Below, in pieces: positions 56,975-64,000 of a DNA stretch of 64,000 nucleotides. The notes beneath the pieces were generated by a model. That model had not been told where the DNA came from. It worked only from the letters and a program-made list of their open reading frames with translations, and did not search any database. A program made the translations under genes and the position numbers. Within the stretch, counting starts at the first letter, position 1; each line of letters opens with the position of its first letter. Source of the DNA: Sorex araneus (Eukaryota > Chordata > Mammalia > Eulipotyphla > Soricidae); contig NC_073306.1 in the NCBI RefSeq assembly GCF_027595985.1, positions 151,894,919 through 151,958,918 of the forward strand, in the 5' to 3' direction.

Positions 56975-57180
56975 TTATTTTTTTAATTGAATTACCATGA
57001 GCTATACATTTACAAAGTTCTTCTTGATCAAGTCTCAGTCATACAATATTCCAACACCCATCCCTTCACCAGTGCACATTTCTCACCACTAATGTCTCCA
57101 ATTTTCCTCCTGCTCCCCCCAACCCCCTATGCTCTATGGCAGACACTTCTCTCTTCCTCTTTCTCTTTCTCTCTCTCATG
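56975..57180 (-). mobile_element. L1 3' end, short
   Basis: aattgaattaccatgagcta, ctcagtcatacaatattcca, cccttcaccagtgcaca and ctatggcagacac. Confidence 0.9.
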
Positions 57181-57185
57181 ACCCC

Positions 57186-57348
57186 TCATGCTGAAGTGTT
57201 AGTACAGCAGGTAGGGCACTACCCTTGCATGTAGTCAACCAAAGTTCGAGCTCTGGCACCTTATATGATCCCCTGAGCATCGCCAGGAGAGATATCTGAG
57301 TGCAGAGCCAGGAGTAACTCCTAAGCAGTGGTGGGTATACTTCCCCAC
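57186..57348 (+). repeat. SINE-A, 87 bp from the LDB2 exon donor
   Basis: gaagtgttagtacagcaggt, cgagctctggcacc and ccaggagtaactcctaagc; antisense to LDB2. Confidence 0.85.
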
Positions 57349-57434
57349 CCCACAATGTCAACACAAAAGACTCTTCTTCCTTAAAGAAACCTTGGGAACT
57401 GCATCTGGAATGAGAGGGAAGGTGATGTGTGTAC

Positions 57435-57558
57435 CTGGCGGGGCCACCATCCGCTGCCACTTCTGAAACAAGCAGGTCTTCAGGCAGTCTCTCGGACTGA
57501 GGTTGTAGGTTTTATGTCTGGACATCAGCTCCTGCATTGGCTCCAGTATTACACACAA
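57435..57558 (-). CDS. LDB2: LDB2 coding exon (penultimate-but-one): LCCD segment
   Basis: This exon encodes 41 residues plus one base, beginning LCVILEPMQELMSRHKTY and ending KWQRMVAPP. LDB2 is a nuclear adaptor that dimerises and bridges LIM-homeodomain and LMO factors to enhancers. This segment corresponds to the Ldb/Chip conserved domain after the dimerisation domain, which in LDB1 contacts SSBP proteins (family knowledge). On the minus strand it is preceded by ttgcag and followed by GTACAC. The reading frame is phase 0 at entry and phase 1 at exit, which joins exactly to the next exon. Asn in KTYNLSPRD, and the match of the following exons, favour LDB2 over the paralogue LDB1 (from memory). 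The upstream exons, about 205 residues, are outside the window. Confidence 0.95.
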
Positions 57559-57785
57559 CTGCAAGGAGTTCAAAGACATCAGTGTGTCACTACTTGATGA
57601 TTGGCAATAAATAACATTAGCAGCAGAAATTAATTAAGACATTTACAAAAAAGTATTTTTCTTTTTTTCCCTCAATCTGATTTTCTCTACACAAGTTTGG
57701 AGAAAAAGAAATATTAACCAGACTTCTTGATGCTCACTTAATTTGCCATCGATTTCAATATCATTTTATAACTGAACATGATGTA

Positions 57786-57816
57786 CACACACACATGCAA
57801 ACACACACACTTGCGC
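57786..57816. repeat. (AC)n microsatellite, imperfect
   Basis: Short AC repeat with tgc interruptions. Confidence 0.8.
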
Positions 57817-59104
57817 GTGCGCTATTCTGTACAGATATTGGGTAGATACATGTAGCTCTATCTATTGTGAAGCCAAATGGTTCTTTCTAGTAAAAGGGAA
57901 AAGCTTTCTTCCTCGGAGCTCAGCATGCTCTGATTTCCACTCTGTTTCTATTCTTGCTCTTGTTCCTGCTTGTATAACCACACACTGTGACTTACAATTC
58001 TAGTTTATGTAGATTATGTGGCAGAGAAAGCCATCTTTTAAGCCTTGGAGAACAAAGTGGCAGCTACAGGTAATTAAAAAAAAATTCTAATTCTTGTAAA
58101 GGTTTGTGATGAACATAATTTTAGTTTTATTCATGTCCTTATTTGTATTTTATACATGATGGGATGTCAATAACCTAGGCTGACATTTCTTCATTGTGAG
58201 AGTTTTGGCTGTGCTTCTATGCACACATGCCTTGTTTCCTCCTTTGGTTAGATTTTTGTTTTTTTCAGCTTTACTTTGGTGTATGACATTGGACAACTAA
58301 GATTAATGAATGGAGCAAAAAGGGAAATCCACACCGTATTGCTTTGGGCTGTTCTGAATTCCTTCTAGTAGGAAGTGAATCAGAATAGGACTGCATTGAG
58401 GCAGTCACCATGAGGACAAAGATCCCCAACTTGAAACGACAGAGCCATTGCTTTTGCAAGCACTCGGGCCAACATTGGCTAATACCTACTCCTCCTTAAC
58501 ATCACTTCTGCTGTACCTTGGTCCAGGGATGCGTACACTCTCCTCATGAAGACTGAGTCGATTATTTCACTAGAGTTCTCCCAGGGAGACTGATTCTTGC
58601 TGCTCTATGTACTAATTCATTCATACCCCTTCATAAGCTGTTTTCCCATTCTGTCTTTTCCACTTGACTTAGAACTTTAAATGCCAAGACACTGTGCTTC
58701 CCTGTGTGTGCAGGTTTGGCTTAAATGAATAGACACATTTAAGGAGGGGCGCTTAGAGCAGAATGCTGATTCTGGTCAGTGTTCCTCAGAGAATGGTCCA
58801 AGAAATACTTCCACCAGAATGAAATGTTTATTATTCAATGCTGGCTTTCAACTACACTGGGCCTGGGGTTGGGCCCAGAACTTGCATTTTTAAACAAGAC
58901 ACACTCCCATATTTTTCTGGTAAATATTAAAGTGTGAGGCCCACTTTCTCACATGTCAGGGGATAGGTAAATATGGAGATTATGATATGAACAAAATTCT
59001 AGGCGTTTCTAGCTCTAATTCTACCCTCTTCCCTTCACTCCACTTCGCCATGCCCATCCTCTATGTTCAAGTCCAAGTAAAATAATAGGGTTACCTTCCT
59101 CTAG

Positions 59105-60067
59105 AAAAATTACTGACCTCGCCCCATTTTTTGATGGGGTTGGATGTTTTCTTCTTGTAGAGTTCAACCAGTGCTTTATATACCATTGATATCAACCCCT
59201 TATCTGATGGGTATTGTGTAAATATCCTTTCCCATTCTGTGGATAGTCTTTGTATTCTGGTCACTGTATCTTTTGCAGTGCAGAAGCTTTTTAGTTTAAT
59301 GTAGTCCCATTTGTTGATCTCTGTTTTTACTAGATTGCTTAGTTCCGTGTCACCTTTGAAGATACCTTTATCTTCAATATCGTGGAGGGTTTTGCCGACC
59401 TTGTCTTCAATGTACCTTATGGTTTGTGGTCTAATGTTGAGGTCTTTAATCCATTTTGATCTGACTTTTGTGCATGGTGTCAGGTCAAGGACTAAGCCCA
59501 TTTTTTTGGCATGTGGTTGTCCAGTTGTGCCAGCACCATTTGTTAAAGAGACTTTCCTTGCTCCATTTCACATCTCTTGCTCCCTTATCAAAGATTAGAT
59601 GGTCATACATTTGGGGTTGTGTGTAGGGATATTCCACCCTGTTCCATTGGTCTACAGCTCTGCCTTTGTTTCAGTACCATGCTGTTTCGAAGGCCATGTG
59701 GGGGAAGGGAGTTGAGGGCTGAATGAGGGCTAGAGACTGAGCAGAGTGGCCACTCAACACCTTTATTGCAAACCACAACAGCTAATTAGAGAGAGAGAGA
59801 ACAGAAGGGAATGCCCTGCCACAGTGGCAGGGTGGGGTGGGGGGAGATGGGATTGGGGAGGGTGGGAGGGATGCTGGGTTTACTGGTGGTGGAGAATGGG
59901 CACTGGTGAAGGGATGGGTTCCCGAACTTTGTATGAGGGAAGCATAAGCACAAAAGTGTATAAATCTGTAACTATACCCTCACGGTGATTCACTAATTAA
60001 AAATAAATAAATTTTTAAAAATAAAAATAATAAAAAAACAAAACAAAACAAAAAAATCACTGACCTC
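59105..60067. mobile_element. Twin-primed (5'-inverted) LINE-1 insertion
   Basis: Left part 59121–59690 is L1 ORF2 in minus orientation (KMGL-type region to NPIKKWGE; the frame stays open for 136 codons at 59091–59501). Right part 59690–60051 is L1 3'UTR and A-rich tail in plus orientation. TSD of 16 bp with one mismatch: AAAAATTACTGACCTC (59105–59120) and AAAAATCACTGACCTC (60052–60067). Confidence 0.92.
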
Positions 60068-60679
60068 ATTTAGCGGCTAATGCTAATTTCCTTCCATTTC
60101 TATTCTCTGGATTAAGAGAGTGCAATGCCTGAATAGCATGAGTGTAATCCGAGACAAAGGGGCAGAGGACTCAGTACTAGTGAACTGGGCTGTGAAGTAA
60201 CAAGAGCTGCATCAGGTAAGACACAGCTTCACTCTCAGCACTTTTGTCTGACTTTGGAGTCTTTTTCGAATCCTACAAGATTAACAAGGAAAAGCTAGAG
60301 CAAGAGAGAGGCCTACATGTACGCCAACACAGTGAGGACTCTGCTTGTATTGCTCTTTTGGAATGCCTCATGTTAAGTCAAGTTCAAGCAAACTACAGAC
60401 AACTTCAAACCTTCCCCAGACACGAATGCTTGCCTAATGTACCAGCATGAGATTCTATCAACTTCACAGAGATAGGGATGGATTTTTCACCAAAGAACAA
60501 CCACTGGTAGACTCACATAGGGTCAGATGATTGTGTTTATTATTAAATGAGTAGAGTAAGAAAACCACTAGGGAATATTTTTTTAAATTAAAAAGCAAAT
60601 CTTTCAAACCATTTTCTTTGGGAACTCACAACAAATATAAAACATGTTGGTTGACTAGAACCACCATGAATTTGGAAGC

Positions 60680-60845
60680 CCAGAGAATTAGGTCTGGATT
60701 TTGCCTCTTTCACATCATGTAAACTTGGGTGAGACACTTCATCATGCTGAATCTCAGTTTCACCTGTAATACAATATCTCTGGTGTTAAGAATTTGAGAT
60801 GAAATGCCTGACATGAGTTCAACATATAGTAGGTATTATGAATAT
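60680..60845 (+). repeat. MIR element
   Basis: ggtctggattttgcctcttt, gtaaacttgggtgagac, atgctgaatctcagtttc and gtaggtattatga follow full MIR order. Confidence 0.8.
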
Positions 60846-61810
60846 ACATTTGAAAACACAGCAAAGATTGTGAAGCAAACCACATTTCTATTACTGTAAA
60901 CCAACACACATTTTCAGCCCTTTTGTGCCGAACTCTGCCTGCTGGCTGGGGCCATGATGAGAACAGTCTCTGCTTTCAGAATTGAGTCCCTTAAAGAATG
61001 ACTGAAGCATCTTGAGCAAACTACCTAGTGTTTACGTTTCAGATAACTTAGGAAATCACCCATCTTTGAAGCATGTATTTTCCTTCTACAACAAGTTGAT
61101 GGCCAATGTGATCTCTCTCGACCTAGAAATGACCATCAGCATTGAACATACTAAGAAACGGGCTAATATGATCACGAGTTCATCATTTTCTTTGCATTTG
61201 GGTATCTTTCCTCTCTGGACTTTGGACAAAACTTTTTTCAGGTTACCTTAAAGAAGTTTCCTCAGGATATGTCCTCTTCCCCTTCATGTATAAAGATCTT
61301 CTCCTCACTGTAATCCACCCTACAGGCATTTGCAACTGTGCCTACTAATCAAGAATCCCGAGAGCTGCCTTTTCTCCTCCAAAGGAGGTTCCAAGCGAGA
61401 GCAGCAGCCCTCTCCTATTCAAGCATGCAAAATTCAAGCCTTCAGATCCTGCTGGAGCTGTGTGGCTTTGCCGGGCTGCATGCTGTAGGTGGCAGAACTA
61501 ACTCAGACAAGAGTCTGCCTTTCCCTGCAGCCAGCCAGAGCATCTCGGCAACTGCAAAGGCCTGAGGCATTATGAAATGAGATCAGGAAGAAGGCTGGGG
61601 GAGTGGGTTCCTGTGGTCCCCAGTCAAGTCTTTCTGGACTCATGGTTTCTGCTCTCCCTGAAATCTCAGGGTCCCTGGAGAATCTGGTGAAAGCTGAACA
61701 ATCTGTCTTTCAAATTTTGTATACATTTTGCACCAGGAGATTTAGGAAAACCTCTTCTATACCATCCAAGGACAAATGACAGGTGAAGAGTCCCCTGCAA
61801 AGCCCTTTTA

Positions 61811-61812
<2 letters not shown>

Positions 61813-61848
<36 letters not shown>

Positions 61849-61900
61849 CACACACACACATGCACACACGCGCGCACACACACACACACACCCACGCACC
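61813..61900. repeat. (CA)n microsatellite, long and imperfect
   Basis: Pure CA, then CA with tg, cg and cc interruptions. Confidence 0.95.
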
Positions 61901-62402
61901 CACGCACGCATGCACGCCTGTGCAGATACAGATACACACACCTCAAACTGCTAAACACAGAAACAAGGGTCTTTCTGTTTTGAAGAACAGTTTTATCTGC
62001 ACATCTGTACAGTGGGTCTCCTGCGAAGTTTCCAGTGAAATGAATCTTTTCACAGACAGCCTGCCACATCTCTCACAACTGCAGCAACCTCACAGAGGTT
62101 TGTGGTTCAGGAGGCGCTGAAAAATAGGAGGAGTCCAAGGGCGTGGTGGGAGGGGTAGAGTCAGCAAGATCTGAGACCAACTCTGAAACTCCTACATATA
62201 TATCTCTTTCCAGAGTCAGAAAAAGCCTAAAGAAAATCTTTGCCCCTCCTGGCAAAGTTCCAAGGAAAGCCCTTTCCAGATTTACTGAGAGCATTGGGCT
62301 GAGCTTATTCTTCCTGTTTCTGATTTTATTTTCAGGGACACTGGCCACATCTTTTGGTGTAAAACCAAACCCTGTAACCATAAGTGATACAATGAAAGAG
62401 TT

Positions 62403-62470
62403 AATGGATGGATGGATGAATGAATGGACAGACCACAAAATAGGCGGCTGGCTGGCTGGCTGGCTGATTA
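62403..62470. repeat. (GGAT)n then (GGCT)n short tandem repeats
   Basis: ggatggatggatgaatgaat, then ctggctggctggctggct; two adjoining tetranucleotide repeats. Confidence 0.9.
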
Positions 62471-63204
62471 GACAATAGATGCCTGGATATTTTCTAATTA
62501 TAGACAAATCTGATATTGTCTCATGGATACAGGGCAATGAATTGTACATAGACTGAAAGAAAGACGCCTTGTCTGTGCCCAGGACTTTGCAGAGTATACA
62601 CCCAGTTATGGCATGTCCTGGCCAGGCAGGAAGATTTTTTCACTCAGTTACAGCCTTTCCACATTAACAAAGAGCCTAGCAAACACAGACAACATGGGCT
62701 TTGCTTTCATCTGGAGAAATCTGATTCTCCTTAGCTACTTGATCATGCAATTCTCCTTGTTCATCTCTTTGCTTAAGTCCAAGAATCCACTCTGGCCAAT
62801 GTGAAGAGCTGATGCCCTGCAGCTGGCATTGGTCTAACTCTCAGACCAAGGACCTATCTATCACCAATGTTTTAACTGATTCTTTTCTGTCTGATATCCC
62901 CTGAGATTGAACTACCTACTATCTGTATATGGGTTTGCCCAGGGTTGCCATGTCAATACTGGCATGGGCTTTTGCTCACATTGTTCCTCCCTAGAAGACC
63001 TTCCATCTCTCCCGGTCAGCTTGACTGAGGTTGGAAAGCTTAGACTGTGAGTTCAATACGGTCACATTCATGCAGCTTCAATAGTTGGTTTTGTGTTGTA
63101 ACTGCAGAGTAGAATAGCTGCAGCAGAATACATCTGTTGCCCACACATCCTAAAATGTCTACGTGGTCGTGTACAGAGAGGAGGCTTATGCCATTCTGTG
63201 CCAC

Positions 63205-63302
63205 CCCACACCCAAGCCTACTATTTACTAGCAGTATGTTCTTAGTGATAAACTTTAACCTCTCTGAGTATTATTTCCCGTAAAATTTGGCTAGTGATAC
63301 TT
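63205..63302 (+). repeat. MIR fragment
   Basis: ctatttactagcagtatgtt, aactttaacctctctgag and cccgtaaaatttgg. Confidence 0.65.
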
Positions 63303-63309
63303 TTTGGGT

Positions 63310-63475
63310 TGGCTTGTGGGGTGGTTGGGGGAGGAAACGGGGGCACACCCAGTGGTGCTCAGGGATTACTTTTGGCTCTGTACCCAGGGATCACTCCTGG
63401 TGGGGACTGGGAGTGAACCTGGGTTGGCTGTATGCAAGGCAAGTGCTTTTCCTGTTGAATTATGTTCTGACCACA
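63310..63475 (-). repeat. SINE-A
   Basis: gggcacacccagtggtgctc, gtgaacctgggttggctg and tgcaaggcaagtgc. Confidence 0.9.
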
Positions 63476-64000
63476 GTGATACTGATTTCTACTGGGTTAA
63501 AACAACTTGGTAGGGGATAGGAGAATATCTCTAATGTAGAGTGCATGCTTCATATATATGTGGTCTGGTCCCACTGTGGCACACAAACAAACGACAACAA
63601 CAAAAACAAACCCAGCTATGTAAGTCCTTAATGCAATGTTTGAATAGCCAGTGCTCAAAAAATGGAAATTGTTCTGATGACACATACAAGTTATATCAAT
63701 GATTAGCCCCGCGGAACCAGGAAATCAATGTATGATGTGATTGGTCAGTTACTCTGGGAGGTCAATCACTTGCTCTCCTGGAGACTTAAGAGATCACAGG
63801 ACATAATGCAGCTCTAAGGGGTGGTAATCAGGCCACTTGCACTCGGCATTTTTAACAACTGTCTCCCCTAATAATCCATTTTTAGAGGTTCAGTGATAAG
63901 TGCAAAACGTTCAGATTCACTAACCAGGGTTCTTTTATTCTTTTTTTTCTTCCAAAAATGGATCCCTCTGGGTAAATGTGAATTACAAGGATATCAGAGG

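Larger units (their letters stand above)
52286..57434 (-). other. LDB2: LDB2 intron between the LCCD exon and the NLS exon
   Basis: A 5.1-kb intron with donor GTACAC and acceptor ctgcag. It contains a 38–39-bp minisatellite next to the acceptor, a long pyrimidine tract, several SINEs, two L1 3' ends and a repeat-free block at 55480–56270. Confidence 0.85.
57559..64000 (-). other. LDB2: LDB2 upstream intron (incomplete)
   Basis: Sequence upstream of the 57558 exon on the minus strand. I found no further LDB2 exon to the window edge. It holds a twin-primed L1, a CA microsatellite, MIR fragments and one SINE. Bases 57600–59100, 60070–60680, 60840–61800 and 61950–63200 show no repeat or gene that I recognise. 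Confidence 0.7.

Noticed and set aside
57359-57579. LDB2 exon read as a 73-codon ORF starting MSLNSLQ
   Set aside because: The first seven residues come from intron sequence before the ttgcag acceptor, and the last part runs past the donor.
62073-62549. 158-codon minus ORF and the overlapping 111-codon plus ORF (62143–62478)
   Set aside because: Both cross short tandem repeats, lack splice or promoter context, show no recognised domain and conflict with each other.

Overview
The window is mammalian nuclear DNA, most likely from a shrew (Soricidae, Sorex-like). The evidence is a vertebrate exon–intron gene with GT–AG splice sites, a high load of retroposons with target-site duplications (TSDs), long microsatellites, and two abundant tRNA-derived SINE families. 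From memory, these SINEs and the associated LINE-1 3' ends resemble those of shrews. The species call is an inference; mammalian origin is certain. There are no prokaryotic-type genes, operons, CRISPR arrays or rRNA genes.

The only protein-coding gene I can support is LDB2 (LIM domain-binding protein 2, CLIM1), read on the minus strand. Its last three coding exons lie at 57558–57435, 52285–52134 and 46725–46495. A 3'UTR of about 1.1 kb follows, with poly(A) signals at 45432–45427 and 45385–45380. Together the exons encode 168 residues: the conserved LCCD region, the basic nuclear-localisation segment, and the LIM-interaction domain to the stop. The N-terminal dimerisation exons lie beyond base 64000. 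Intron 7 contains a TAATTA-rich block that looks like a conserved element. Intron 6 contains a G-rich minisatellite 36 bp from the exon 7 acceptor and a long purine/pyrimidine tract.

Bases 1–45.4 kb are intergenic DNA downstream of LDB2, dominated by retroposons. From left to right: SINEs and an ancient L1 (1–3.7 kb); a young 5'-truncated L1 (6.0–7.5 kb); an L1 3'UTR with a roughly 450-bp expanded polypurine tract (10 kb); a nest of insertions in an old L1 (13.8–17.7 kb) containing a solo LTR, an L1 with a probable 3' transduction and a locally templated insertion; a group of GC-rich composite retroposons with L1-type tails (22–28.2 kb); a SINE cluster (32–35 kb); and a tiny retroposed tRNA-Gly 5'-half (42.0 kb). 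A twin-primed inverted L1 lies in LDB2 intron 5 (59.1–60.1 kb).

The best candidate for something undescribed is the composite family at 22.2–28.2 kb. It consists of GC-rich modules of about 350 bp, at least twice in tandem, joined through a shared linker to the last ~110–240 bp of an L1 3' end. This architecture recalls SVA elements or L1 promoter monomers.
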